From Ilumatobacter fluminis (lineage in GTDB: Bacteria > Actinomycetota > Acidimicrobiia > Acidimicrobiales > Ilumatobacteraceae): a stretch of DNA of 64,000 nt. The notes beneath the pieces are model-generated. The model worked only from the letters and a program-made list of their open reading frames with translations. It was not told the origin of the DNA and searched no databases. Location: the NCBI RefSeq assembly GCF_004364865.1, contig NZ_SOAU01000001.1, positions 1,984,001-2,048,000 on the forward strand, written 5' to 3'. Below are positions 53,687 to 62,334 of the stretch, in pieces. The number at the start of each line of letters is the position of its first letter. Positions within the stretch are counted from its first letter, which is position 1. The position numbers and the translations under genes were made by a program.

Positions 53687-55198
53687 ATGACCCACGCACC
53701 CGGGCAGCTCACGTCGCTCACCGCCGGCCAGCCGATCGTGTACGGCGGCGACCGTGTCACCGAGGTTTCCGCCGAACTCGCCGCGGCGTTCGAGCCGGGC
53801 GATCGGGTGATCGTCGATCCGAACTCCGGCCAGTTGCTCCACGTGCCTGCCGCCGAGCACGAGCGTGCCGCGACTGCCGTCGGCGCAGCGGTCGGCGCCT
53901 TCGCAGCGCTCACTCGTTGCAGCGACGAACAGATCACCGCCTTCTTCGACGAGTTCGCCGACCGGCTGGCCGACGACGCCGCCTTCGCGCCGATCAGCGC
54001 CGCCAACCAGGTCGACATCGAGCGGGCTCGAGCGCGCGGCCGCTCGACGACACGGCTCGAACTCTCGGCGACGATGCGCGACGACATGATCGCCGGACTG
54101 CGTGGGTGGGCGTCGGCGGCGATGAGCCGCGACGAGATCGTCCGCACCGTCGACCACGACGGGTGGAGCGTCGAGGCCCGTCGTGCCCCGCTCGGGGTCG
54201 TCGGCTTCGTCTTCGAGGGGCGGCCGAACGTGTTCGCCGACGCCGCCGGCGTCGTCCGCACCGGCAACACGGTCGTGTTCCGGATCGGCTCCGACGCACT
54301 CGGAACGGCACAGGCGATCGTCGAGCACGCGCTCGACCCGGCCCTCGCAGCGTCCGGACTCCCGGCGGGCACCGTGTCACTCGTTCCGTCGGCCGCGCAC
54401 GCCGCCGGCTGGGCGCTGTTCTCCGACGACCGGCTGTCGCTCGCCGTCGCTCGCGGGTCCGGACCCGCGGTGGCGCAGCTCGGTGCCGTCGCCCGGGCAT
54501 CGGGCATCGCCGTCAGCCTCCACGGCACCGGCGGCGCCTGGATGGTCGCCGCGTCCGACGCCGACGCCGAGCGGTTCGAGCAGGCGGTGCGGTGGTCGCT
54601 CGACCGGAAGGTCTGCAACACCCTCAACGTGTGCTGCATCGTCCGTGAACGGGTCGACGACCTGATGCCACGGTTCGTCGCCGCGGTCGACGCGGCGGGG
54701 GAGCGGCGGGGCGCCGACGGACGGATCCACGCGACCGGCGCGGCGCTCGCTCATCTGCCGACCGACGTCACCACCCGCACCGCCCGCGTCGAGCGGGCCG
54801 ATGGTGTCCACGACGAGCCCTTCGTCAGCGAGTACGCGGTCGACGATCTCGGCCACGAGTGGGAGTGGGAGGGGTCACCCGAGGTCACCCTGCACGTCGT
54901 CGACTCGGTCGACGAGGCGGTCGAACTCTGCAACACCCACAGTCCTCGCTTCGTCGCGGCGCTGATCAGCGAGTCGGACGACGAGCACCGGCGTTTCTTC
55001 GACACGGTCGACGCCCCGTTCGTCGGTGACGGCATGACCCGCTGGGTCGACGGTCAGTACGCCCTCGATGCGCCCGAACTCGGGCTGTCGAACTGGGAGG
55101 GCGGCCGGATGCTCGGCCGGGGTGGGATCCTGTCGGGCGACTCCGTCTTCACCGTGCGGTACCGGGCTCGGATCACCGAGCCCGGCCTGCACCGGTGA
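53687..55198 (+). CDS. ProA-like aldehyde dehydrogenase (divergent gamma-glutamyl phosphate reductase)
   Basis: 503 aa against about 420 for ProA. Residues about 70-490 follow the ProA/aldehyde dehydrogenase layout: RTVDHDGWSVEARRAPLGVVGFVFEGRPNVFADAAGVVRTGNTVVFRIGSDALGTAQAIVEHAL, ARGSGPAVAQLG, and catalytic Cys in RKVCNTLNVCCIV (ProA has a Cys followed by NxLE), with a C-terminal SEYAVDDLGHEWEW and APFVGDGMTRWVDGQYALDAPELGLSNWEGGRMLGRGG. The usual H-G-x-G-x-C-H substrate loop reads LHGTGGAWMV. The N-terminal 65 residues and the acidic middle are extra. So it may reduce a different acyl phosphate; proline synthesis is unproven. Confidence 0.75.
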   Translation: MTHAPGQLTSLTAGQPIVYGGDRVTEVSAELAAAFEPGDRVIVDPNSGQLLHVPAAEHERAATAVGAAVGAFAALTRCSDEQITAFFDEFADRLADDAAFAPISAANQVDIERARARGRSTTRLELSATMRDDMIAGLRGWASAAMSRDEIVRTVDHDGWSVEARRAPLGVVGFVFEGRPNVFADAAGVVRTGNTVVFRIGSDALGTAQAIVEHALDPALAASGLPAGTVSLVPSAAHAAGWALFSDDRLSLAVARGSGPAVAQLGAVARASGIAVSLHGTGGAWMVAASDADAERFEQAVRWSLDRKVCNTLNVCCIVRERVDDLMPRFVAAVDAAGERRGADGRIHATGAALAHLPTDVTTRTARVERADGVHDEPFVSEYAVDDLGHEWEWEGSPEVTLHVVDSVDEAVELCNTHSPRFVAALISESDDEHRRFFDTVDAPFVGDGMTRWVDGQYALDAPELGLSNWEGGRMLGRGGILSGDSVFTVRYRARITEPGLHR

Positions 55199-57235
55199 TC
55201 AGGACCAGACGCCGTTGATGTCGACGATGAGGTGCGTGTCCTTCAGGCTGGTCACGCACACCTGACCCTTGCTGGACAGCTTGACCATCGCCCCGTTCGC
55301 CACCGTCTGACCGGCACCGGCGTTCAGGTTCGACGTGCTGGGCTGGCTGCCGCACGGGAAGACCGTGACGTGCAGCCCGGCGGTCGGCTGGGTGACGGTG
55401 ACATTGACCGACGCCGCCTTGGCGTTGCTCGGGATGCCTCGCTCGCCGGCGACTTGCAGCTTGACGACCTGACCGGCCCGCACACGCTGACCCTTCGTGA
55501 CCTCGTTCAGGCCCGAGAACGCCTTGCGGCTGTCGAACAGGCGGATCGGGTCGAGGGCGGTGAACTCGTAGCCGGCGCCGGTGTCGAAGTAGCCGGTCAC
55601 GTCGACGGTGATGTCGAGGTCGGTCAACGCCTTGGCGCACACCTGGCCCTGGCTGTCGGTGCCGACGACCACACTGTTCGGGCGGGCTTCGCCCGGCACG
55701 TAGTTGACGGCCGAGGTCTGCAGCGAGCTGGTGGCACCGCAGGGGTACACCTGCAGGTGGCCGGCTCCGGCGCCGCGCACGGCGGTGACGTTCAGGGCGA
55801 CGGCGTCGGCGCCGACCGGGGGACCGCCGACGGTGCCGGTGATGCGGATCTTGCGCTCCACACCCGCCTTCAGCCGCTTGGTCTCGCGGGAGTCGTACAG
55901 ACGCTTGGGGTCGAGCGGCGTGAACTCGGCCGACTCGGTGCCGGGACGGTAGTAGCCGTTCACGTCGACGATCACGTCGACCGAGGCATGGGCGTAGATG
56001 CAGAACTTGCCCTGCTCGAGCGGGACGATCGCCTGGTTGGCGACCGACGTGCCCGGCGTGTAGCCGAGCGTGCTGACCTCGGGCACCTTCGACGAGCAGT
56101 TGAAGACCGTCAGGTGGCCGGCCTTCGACGAGTTGACGGCGACGAAGTTGGCGCTGATCGCAGCGACATCGGCGCTGGCGGCGTTGATCTTGACCGTCTG
56201 GCCCGAACGGATGCGGGTGGCACCCTGGCCCTTGCGGGTGTCGACGAGGCGGAAGGGATCGACCGGCTCGAAGTTGACCGGAGCGGCCGACGGCTCAGTG
56301 TCGGGCAACGGGGCGGGGGTTGCCATCAGGTCGGCCGAGGTGTCGACCTCGAACTGCCAGCTGACGGCGCCGCCGTTCGAGTTGACCGTGACGTTGTAGG
56401 CGCCGTTCGGGAGCACCGTGCGGGGCATGACGATGACGGCGTTGTCACCGTCGAGGATGGCCTGGGCCGTGCCGTCGGCGCCGGTGTTGCCCTTGTGCAG
56501 CACGCAGGTGTCGATCGGGCCGTTGGGGCCGGTGATCGTCGCCGAGGCGTTCGTGACGTCGTTCGGCATCATGGCGATGAGGGGGAGACCGGCGCTGCCG
56601 CTCCAGCCGCACAGGGTCATCGGGTTCGGGAACTCGGTGATGAAGGCGTTGAGCGGCACGGTGGCGCCGTTGCCCGGGAAGGTGATCGGCGTGGAGGGGC
56701 GGGGGATGCTCGTGTCGATGCCGCGGATGACGTCGAGCGTTCCGGCCGACGCCCACGGGGTCGGGGTGTTCGAGCTGGTGGCCAGACCGAAGCCACTCAC
56801 CTTGAGATTGTGACGGAGGATGCCGATCGCGTGGAACGGCCCGGTCATCCAGAGATCGATGTGGTTGCGGGCCTTGGCATTGATCGAACTCGACACGGCG
56901 ACGTTGCCGCTGTTGCCGGCGACGTCGCCCCCGGCGGTGTACCCCGCACGGCCCGGGACCTCGTCGTGGCTGATGCCGTTCAGCAGCATGTAGTTCGAGT
57001 GCGCCTGACCTTCGGCCGACCACTGGGCGTTCGCCGTGACCGGAGCGAGACCCGACATCGCCCGGTACGTGTTGACGACGCCGAGCCAGTCGTCGTCGGC
57101 CGGACCGCCGGCCGACGCGGTGCCGGGGGCGCCGGCGACACCGGCGATCGTGGCGACGACGAACGTCGCCATCATGGTCAGGACGGCCAGCAGGCGGCGG
57201 GAACGCTGCGGCGAGGTGGAGGGGTCTTCGATCAC
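55199..57235 (-). CDS. Secreted CAP-domain (SCP/PR-1) protein with three C-terminal modules
   Basis: 678 aa from a GTG at 57235 (a longer GTG at 57310 would add 25 residues that do not look like a signal). Signal peptide RSRRLLAVLTMMATFVVATIAGVAG, cleavage near TASAGG. Residues about 45-180 form a CAP domain: VVNTYRAMSGLAPVTANAQWSAEGQAHSNYMLLNGISHDE, then HIDLWMTGPFHAIGILRHNLKVSGFGLA (the CAP His and Glu/His positions). A beta-rich linker follows to about 290, then three modules beginning FRLVDTRKG, KRLYDSRET and IRLFDSRKA, the same module type as the 44-kb secreted protein. Likely exported and surface-bound; ligand unknown. Its stop abuts the ProA-like stop in TGATCA. Confidence 0.88.
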   Translation of the reverse strand: MIEDPSTSPQRSRRLLAVLTMMATFVVATIAGVAGAPGTASAGGPADDDWLGVVNTYRAMSGLAPVTANAQWSAEGQAHSNYMLLNGISHDEVPGRAGYTAGGDVAGNSGNVAVSSSINAKARNHIDLWMTGPFHAIGILRHNLKVSGFGLATSSNTPTPWASAGTLDVIRGIDTSIPRPSTPITFPGNGATVPLNAFITEFPNPMTLCGWSGSAGLPLIAMMPNDVTNASATITGPNGPIDTCVLHKGNTGADGTAQAILDGDNAVIVMPRTVLPNGAYNVTVNSNGGAVSWQFEVDTSADLMATPAPLPDTEPSAAPVNFEPVDPFRLVDTRKGQGATRIRSGQTVKINAASADVAAISANFVAVNSSKAGHLTVFNCSSKVPEVSTLGYTPGTSVANQAIVPLEQGKFCIYAHASVDVIVDVNGYYRPGTESAEFTPLDPKRLYDSRETKRLKAGVERKIRITGTVGGPPVGADAVALNVTAVRGAGAGHLQVYPCGATSSLQTSAVNYVPGEARPNSVVVGTDSQGQVCAKALTDLDITVDVTGYFDTGAGYEFTALDPIRLFDSRKAFSGLNEVTKGQRVRAGQVVKLQVAGERGIPSNAKAASVNVTVTQPTAGLHVTVFPCGSQPSTSNLNAGAGQTVANGAMVKLSSKGQVCVTSLKDTHLIVDINGVWS

Positions 57236-57344
57236 GTAGGGGTCATCGGCCCTCCCCGGGGGACCCTCAACCGACCTGATTCGTTCTTGAGGAAAGCTTG
57301 CTCGGAGCACGACCGGGCGGGTCCAACGCCCTCATGCAACGGGA

Positions 57345-57350
57345 TAGTTT
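57345..57350 (+). promoter_or_regulatory. -10 element of the M1 peptidase gene
   Basis: TAGTTT, 7 nt before the GTG at 57358. Confidence 0.45.
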
Positions 57351-57357
57351 CGGCACC

Positions 57358-58929
57358 GTGCGTGGTAGCGGGCGAACCCTCTCGGTGGTCGTCTTGACGG
57401 CGATTTCGGCCTCGTGCGCCGCCGACGGGCCCGAGAACGCTGTTGTCGCAACCGTCCCGGCGCCCGTCGAGACGACCGTGCCGGCGAGCGCCACGCCGAC
57501 GACGTCGATGGCGGCCCCGTCAACGACCACGACGACGACTGCGACGACGACTGCGACCACCATGGCAACGACACCGACCACCGTGCCGGCCGTGGAGCGG
57601 TCGACGTCGGTGGGCGATCGGCGCTATCCGACGCTCGGTGCGACCGGTCTCGACATCGAGCACTACGACGTCGAGCTCGAGATCGATCCCGCTCGCCGGT
57701 CGATCGACGGCGTCGTCGAGATCTCGGGCCGCACCGAGGCGCCGACCGACTTGCTGGCGTTCGACCTCGACGGCCCCGACGTCGATTCGGCGGAGGTCGA
57801 CGGCGCGTCGATCGATGTGCTCGTCGAGGATCGTGAGCTCCTGCTGCCGCTCGATCGGGTACTCGCACCGGGCGACGAGTTCACCGCCGTCATCGAGTTC
57901 GGCACCTCGGTCGACCCCGGGCCGTCGTTCGGGCCCGACGCCGGCATCTTCGTGTCGGCGGACGGTCTGTGGAGCGTCAACGAACCCGACGGGGTGAGCA
58001 CGTGGATGCCGGCCAACGACCACCCGACCGACAAGGCCACGTGGTCGTTCCGGCTCACGGTGCCGGCCGGCGACGAGGCGGTTGCCAACGGCGCGCTCGT
58101 CGACATCGTGGCCGACGACGACACGACGACGTGGGTGTGGGAACAGGACGAACCGATGGCGAGCTACCTCACGCTGCTGCTCGTGGGCGACTACGACTTC
58201 GTCGACGACGGCGAGATCACGGTCGCCGGTGACACGGTGGAGCTGCGGCACGTGGTCCTGAGCGACGACGTCGACGCCCTCGACCGCTACCTCGGCGTCA
58301 CCCGCGACCAGATGCGGTTCTTCGCGGAGCTGTTCGGTCCGTACCCGTTCGACCGCTATGGCCTCGCCCTCGCCGACTCGCAATCCGGCTTGGCGATGGA
58401 AACCCAGGGCCTGTCGCTGTTCAGCGTCGACGACCTCGACGGCACCCTCGGGCCGCTCCAGCAGCTGCTCCTGTCGCACGAACTCGCGCATCAGTGGTTC
58501 GGCAACGCCGTGTCGCCGTCCACGTGGGACGACATCTGGCTGAACGAGGGATTCGCCACCTACGCCCAGATGCTGTGGTTCGACGAGATCGGCCTGTCGA
58601 CGCTCGACCGAGAGGCCGAACTCGCCCTCCTGTCGCTCCCGCCCGATGGTTGGCCGCTGTCGCAGCCGACCGATCTGTTCGGCTCCGTCTCGTACAACGG
58701 CGGGGCGGTCGCGCTGCATGCGCTGCGCCAGGTGATCGGCGACGACGCCTTCTTCCTGACACTGCGCACGTGGGTCGCCGAGCACCTGGACGGGTCGGCA
58801 TCGACCGACGACTTCCAGCGAGTCGCCGAGCAGGTGTGGGGCGGCGACCTCGACGACTTCTTCGCCGTCTGGGTGCACGACCCCGACGGCCCGCCCGACC
58901 GGTACCCGCTACCGGCCGAGGATCAGTGA
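57358..58929 (+). CDS. M1-family zinc metallopeptidase lipoprotein
   Basis: 523 aa. The GTG start gives a lipoprotein signal with lipobox ISASC (Cys20), followed by a Thr-rich spacer to about residue 75. The catalytic domain has HELAHQWF (His374, Glu375, His378) and the third zinc ligand Glu397 in WLNEGFATY, with 18 residues between, the M1 spacing. The exopeptidase motif reads SGLAMETQGLSLF, close to the GxMEN consensus. The N-terminal beta domain (YDVELEIDPARRSIDGVVEISG) is typical of bacterial M1 aminopeptidases. It cleaves N-terminal residues from peptides at the cell surface, and its products could feed the peptide importer at 10-17 kb (inference). The 3' end overlaps the next gene. Confidence 0.93.
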   Translation: MRGSGRTLSVVVLTAISASCAADGPENAVVATVPAPVETTVPASATPTTSMAAPSTTTTTTATTTATTMATTPTTVPAVERSTSVGDRRYPTLGATGLDIEHYDVELEIDPARRSIDGVVEISGRTEAPTDLLAFDLDGPDVDSAEVDGASIDVLVEDRELLLPLDRVLAPGDEFTAVIEFGTSVDPGPSFGPDAGIFVSADGLWSVNEPDGVSTWMPANDHPTDKATWSFRLTVPAGDEAVANGALVDIVADDDTTTWVWEQDEPMASYLTLLLVGDYDFVDDGEITVAGDTVELRHVVLSDDVDALDRYLGVTRDQMRFFAELFGPYPFDRYGLALADSQSGLAMETQGLSLFSVDDLDGTLGPLQQLLLSHELAHQWFGNAVSPSTWDDIWLNEGFATYAQMLWFDEIGLSTLDREAELALLSLPPDGWPLSQPTDLFGSVSYNGGAVALHALRQVIGDDAFFLTLRTWVAEHLDGSASTDDFQRVAEQVWGGDLDDFFAVWVHDPDGPPDRYPLPAEDQ

Positions 58930-60303
58930 CATCGCCCGTCCCCACACGCGCGACTCGCGCCCGTGTGCGGCCTCCGATTCGTCGGCTCGCCGTGCCGCCG
59001 TCCGCCCGGCGTTGACACCCAACCATCGCAGCGGCTCGGGCTCCCACCGGCGCGATCGATGTCCGACCCACGGCAGACGGACCAGCTCGTCGTCACCGTC
59101 GCCGTGCTCGCCGCCGATCAGCGCAGCGAGCGTGCGGCCGGCCAGGTTGGTGGTGCTGACCCCGTCGCCGGCGTAGCCGCCCGCCGACGCCATCCCGGTC
59201 CGAGCGTCGTAGCGGACGGCGCAGTGCCAGTCGCGCGGCGCGGCGAGCACGCCTCCCCAGTGGTGGGTGATCGCAGCATCGGAAATCGCCGGGAACAGGC
59301 GACGCAGCGACGTCGACAGCAGCTCGGCGATCCGATCGTCGTGATCGAACTCGGGCGAGATCCGTGAGCCGAAGTGGTACGGAGCGCCACGGCCACCGAA
59401 CGCGAACCGCCCGTCGGCGGTCCGCTGGCCGTAGATGATGAGGTGGCGGCCGTCGGCGAATGTCGGCCGCTCGGCCAAGCCGATCTCGGCCCACACGGCG
59501 TCGGGGAGCGGTTCGGTCGCGATCATCAGTGAGTAGATCGGCAGGAGATCGCGCCGGTAGCCCGGCAACCGTGACGTGTAGCCCTCGGTCGCCCGTACGA
59601 CCGTGTCGGCGCTGATCGTGCCGTGCGAGGTCGTGACCCGACCCGGCTCGATCGACTCGACGCGGACGCCTTCGACGATGCCGACCCCTGCGCTCGCAAC
59701 GGTGCGTGCCAGCGCGTGGACGAGCCGGAGCGGGTGCACGGTGCCGCAGTGCGGGGTCCACACGGCACCGATCGCGTCGGTCATGCGGACCCTCGCTTCG
59801 GTGTCGGCCCGGCCGAGCCAGCGGTAGTCGTCATCGGAGAATCCGTGGCGGTGCATCTCGCCGAGGTGTTCGCGCAGCCGTTCCTCCTGCGGCGCCGAGC
59901 GGGCGACGTCGAGCGTTCCGCCGCGATGGAACACCCCGTCCGCGGCGTGTTGCACGGCGAACCGTTCGATCTCGTCGACCGTGCGGTGCATCGCATCCTG
60001 CATCCGGTGTGCCGCAGCAGCGCCGTGGCGGTGGGCGACCGCATCGAGACTCATCGGCAGGATCGCCGACGACCAACCACCGTTGCGGCCCGATGCGCCG
60101 AACCCGACGTGCTCGGCCTCCAGCACGACGACCCGGAGATCGGGCCGACGTTCGTGCAGGTACCAGGCGGTCCAGAGTCCGGTGTAGCCGGCGCCGACGA
60201 TCACGACGTCGGCGTCGCCGGGCGGCATCGACGCGCCGCCGGCGAATCGCTCGTGGTCGGGGAGGGTGTCGACCCAAACGGATCGGCGCGACGGTGACGG
60301 CAC
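58909..60303 (-). CDS. FAD-dependent oxidoreductase (DAO family, PuuB-like)
   Basis: 464 aa. Rossmann FAD site ADVVIVGAGYTGLWTAWYLHERRP with VVVLEAEHVGFGASGRNGGW next, the G-A-S-GRNGG motif of glycine oxidase/gamma-glutamylputrescine oxidase-like enzymes. FHRGGTLDVARSAPQEERLREHL, GTVHPLRLVHALARTVASAGV and HHWGGVLAAPRDWHCAV, ending GYAGDGVSTTNLAGRTLAALI (FAD C-terminal motif). It oxidises an amine or amino acid to an imine; the substrate is unknown. Its 3' end overlaps the convergent M1 gene by 21 bp. GTG start, 6 nt after TAGCGT on the minus strand. Confidence 0.88.
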   Translation of the reverse strand: MPSPSRRSVWVDTLPDHERFAGGASMPPGDADVVIVGAGYTGLWTAWYLHERRPDLRVVVLEAEHVGFGASGRNGGWSSAILPMSLDAVAHRHGAAAAHRMQDAMHRTVDEIERFAVQHAADGVFHRGGTLDVARSAPQEERLREHLGEMHRHGFSDDDYRWLGRADTEARVRMTDAIGAVWTPHCGTVHPLRLVHALARTVASAGVGIVEGVRVESIEPGRVTTSHGTISADTVVRATEGYTSRLPGYRRDLLPIYSLMIATEPLPDAVWAEIGLAERPTFADGRHLIIYGQRTADGRFAFGGRGAPYHFGSRISPEFDHDDRIAELLSTSLRRLFPAISDAAITHHWGGVLAAPRDWHCAVRYDARTGMASAGGYAGDGVSTTNLAGRTLAALIGGEHGDGDDELVRLPWVGHRSRRWEPEPLRWLGVNAGRTAARRADESEAAHGRESRVWGRAMSLILGR

Positions 60304-60309
60304 GCCAAC

Positions 60310-60315
60310 ACGCTA
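60310..60315 (-). promoter_or_regulatory. -10 element of the FAD oxidoreductase
   Basis: Minus-strand TAGCGT, 6 nt before the GTG at 60303. Confidence 0.5.
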
Positions 60316-60323
60316 CGCGCCAA

Positions 60324-60329
60324 TACGAT
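60324..60329 (+). promoter_or_regulatory. -10 element of the CPBP protease gene
   Basis: TACGAT, 5 nt before a GTG at 60335 and 8 nt before a second GTG at 60338. Confidence 0.45.
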
Positions 60330-60334
60330 GCGAG

Positions 60335-61240
60335 GTGGTGAGTTCCCTACCCCCTCCCACCACGGCCCCCGCCGGCTGGTACCCCGACCCGTACACGGGT
60401 GGGTTCCGCTACTTCGACGGTCGTGCCTGGGTGGGTGCCCCCGTCCCGGTGGTGCCGGGGGTGGCGCCGACGATGCCGCCGTTGCAGCAGCGCGAGCCGC
60501 ATCCGACGCTGCCGCTCCGCGCCGCGATCGGCGCCCTGGTGGTGCTGACGGCGTCGCTCGTCGCCGGCAAGGTGGTGCTCGACCTCGTGGTCGACGAGGA
60601 CTGGCCGCTCGCGGTGTACATCGCCCTCGCCGCTGTCGTGTCGTACGGCCCGTCGCTGTGGTGGGCGTGGCGGGTCCGCCGCCGAGACGGCGACGGATCG
60701 TGGCGGGCGCTCGGCTGGCGCCCGCGGTGGAGCGATCTCGGATGGGGACCGCTCACGTGGCTCACCGCGGTGCTGTGTCAGGCGATGATGGCCGCCGTCA
60801 TCCTGGCGCTCGACATCCCGTTCACGTCCAACATCGAAGACGGCGAGCTGACCGGCGACGACCGCACCTACGTGGTGGCACTCCTGGTCGCCGCCGTCGT
60901 CGCCGCACCGCTCGTCGAGGAGCTGATCTTCCGCGGCATCGTGTTGCGCGGCTTCATCGGCCGGATGCCGCTCGCCGTCGCGCTGGTGCTGCAGGGCGTC
61001 CTGTTCGGCGCCGCCCACGTCGACCCGTCACGCGGGATCGGCAACGTCGGCCTCGTGATGGTGCTCTCGACCGTGGGCGTGGTGCTCGGCGGTTCGGCGT
61101 ATCTGTTCCGACGCCTCGGACCGCCGATGCTCGCACACGCGATCCTCAACGGCGTCGCGTTGACGCTGGTGCTCTCGGGCTGGCTCGACGACGTCGAGAG
61201 CCCGTTCGAGTTCGTGCTGTTGCTCGCTAACGCGGGTTGA
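60335..61240 (+). CDS. DUF2510-CPBP family intramembrane metalloprotease
   Basis: 301 aa. The N-terminal short DUF2510 repeat is AGWYPDPYTGGFRYFDGRAWVG, followed by a Pro-rich stretch and about seven membrane spans. CPBP (CAAX-protease-like) motifs: VEELIFRGIVLRGF (the EExxxR catalytic motif), GVLFGAAHVDPSRG (His) and LAHAILNGV (second His). Members of the family cleave within membranes or modify envelope proteins; in bacteria the substrates are mostly unknown. Two consecutive GTG codons are start candidates. It is divergent from the FAD oxidoreductase. Confidence 0.88.
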   Translation: MVSSLPPPTTAPAGWYPDPYTGGFRYFDGRAWVGAPVPVVPGVAPTMPPLQQREPHPTLPLRAAIGALVVLTASLVAGKVVLDLVVDEDWPLAVYIALAAVVSYGPSLWWAWRVRRRDGDGSWRALGWRPRWSDLGWGPLTWLTAVLCQAMMAAVILALDIPFTSNIEDGELTGDDRTYVVALLVAAVVAAPLVEELIFRGIVLRGFIGRMPLAVALVLQGVLFGAAHVDPSRGIGNVGLVMVLSTVGVVLGGSAYLFRRLGPPMLAHAILNGVALTLVLSGWLDDVESPFEFVLLLANAG

Positions 61241-61370
61241 CGCGCCGCAAGCGCGCGATCCGATCGGTGCTGGCGGCGATCTGCATGCCCGGACCGACCG
61301 CGTCACGCCAGAAGGCGTTGGGGTTGACGGGGGCGTGGGGCAGCGGGGCGGGGGTGTGACGACGACGCAT
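61227..61370 (-). CDS. Possible small protein, 47 aa
   Basis: MRRRHTPAPLPHAPVNPNAFW then ending RVNPR. It is basic, Pro-rich at the start, with no membrane span. A GATACT hexamer lies 6 nt before the ATG on the minus strand, the same spacing as other promoters here. It overlaps the end of the CPBP gene by 14 bp. Too short to recognise; it could be a chance frame. Confidence 0.35.
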   Translation of the reverse strand: MRRRHTPAPLPHAPVNPNAFWRDAVGPGMQIAASTDRIARLRRVNPR

Positions 61371-61458
61371 GCCCTCAGTATCGGGAGCGATTCGCCATGA
61401 CGCAAGCAACGGAAATCTCTGATTTCATGACAGATTGTCATAGGGCGGGATCGGTCCG

Positions 61459-61464
61459 TAGGGT
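61459..61464 (+). promoter_or_regulatory. -10 element of the LysR-type gene
   Basis: TAGGGT, 6 nt before the GTG at 61471. An AT-rich stretch at 61410-61440 (AATCTCTGATTTCATGACAG) lies upstream and may hold a regulator site. Confidence 0.45.
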
Positions 61465-61470
61465 GAGACC

Positions 61471-62334
61471 GTGCGGCTCGACACCGAATCCCTCCGAACC
61501 CTCATCGCCGTCGTCGATCTGGGCAGCATGACCCGCGCCGCCGAACAGCTGGAGATGAGTCAGTCGGCGGTCAGCTGGAAGATCAAGCGGTTGGAAGAAC
61601 ACGTCGGTCGGGCCTTGCTGATCCGCGACGGACACGATCTGCGCCCCACACTCGACGGTCGAGAGTTGCTGGTCGACGCCCGCAACATCGTCGCCGTCCA
61701 CGACCGGGCGGTCGCCCGGCTGTCCACGTCGACGCTCACCGGGCGCGTCCGCTTCGGCACCAACGCCGAACTCACCGCGTCGAACGTCACCGAGCTGCTC
61801 AGCCGCTTCAACGTCAACCACCCCGGCGCGACGATCGAGATCGTGTCGAGCGGCAGCGACGAACTGGCACGCCTGCTCGACCGCGGCAAGCTCGACGTCG
61901 CCACCTTGCTCGTCACCGCCTCCGAACGGCGCTCGGACGACCGCACCCTCTGGGCCGACGAGCTGATCTGGGTGTCGTCGTGGGCGTGGCCGTTCGACGA
62001 GGTCGACGAGGTGCCGATCGTGTCGTCGGTGCCCCAGCACCACAGCTACGACCGCCCGCTCGAGGCGCTCAGCCGAGCCGGCATCGATCACTACACGGCC
62101 TTCTCCGGATCGTCGACCGGCGCGATGCTCGAAGCGGTGTCGGCCGGGCTCGGCGTCGCGATCCTTTCCGAGTCGTGGGTTGACGACAACATCGTCCCGT
62201 GGCAGCGCGGCAACGAGCTCGCGCCCGTCGAACGGGTGCACCAGGTCGTGCGAGCCGCATCGGGGGAGCGACGGGAAGTCGCCGACGCACTCGTGGCGAC
62301 ACTCGTCGCCGATCTCGACGAGCCGACCGCCTAG
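61471..62334 (+). CDS. LysR-family transcriptional regulator
   Basis: 287 aa. N-terminal helix-turn-helix RTLIAVVDLGSMTRAAEQLEMSQSAVSWKIKRLEEHVGRALLIRDG (residues about 4-50), the LysR consensus, then a linker helix and a substrate-binding domain with RVRFGTNAELTASNVTELLSRFNVNHPGATIEIVSSGSDELARLLDRGKLDVATLLV and SGSSTGAMLEAVSAGLGVAILSE. It activates or represses an unknown target; a LysR gene usually controls a neighbour on the opposite strand. The nearest divergent gene is only the 47-aa candidate. The stop shares CTAG with convergent panC. Confidence 0.92.
   Translation: MRLDTESLRTLIAVVDLGSMTRAAEQLEMSQSAVSWKIKRLEEHVGRALLIRDGHDLRPTLDGRELLVDARNIVAVHDRAVARLSTSTLTGRVRFGTNAELTASNVTELLSRFNVNHPGATIEIVSSGSDELARLLDRGKLDVATLLVTASERRSDDRTLWADELIWVSSWAWPFDEVDEVPIVSSVPQHHSYDRPLEALSRAGIDHYTAFSGSSTGAMLEAVSAGLGVAILSESWVDDNIVPWQRGNELAPVERVHQVVRAASGERREVADALVATLVADLDEPTA

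Noticed and set aside
57298-57357. Longer start of the M1 peptidase at 57298 or 57334
   Set aside because: Only the GTG at 57358 gives a clean lipoprotein signal with Cys20 and lies 7 nt after a TAGTTT hexamer.
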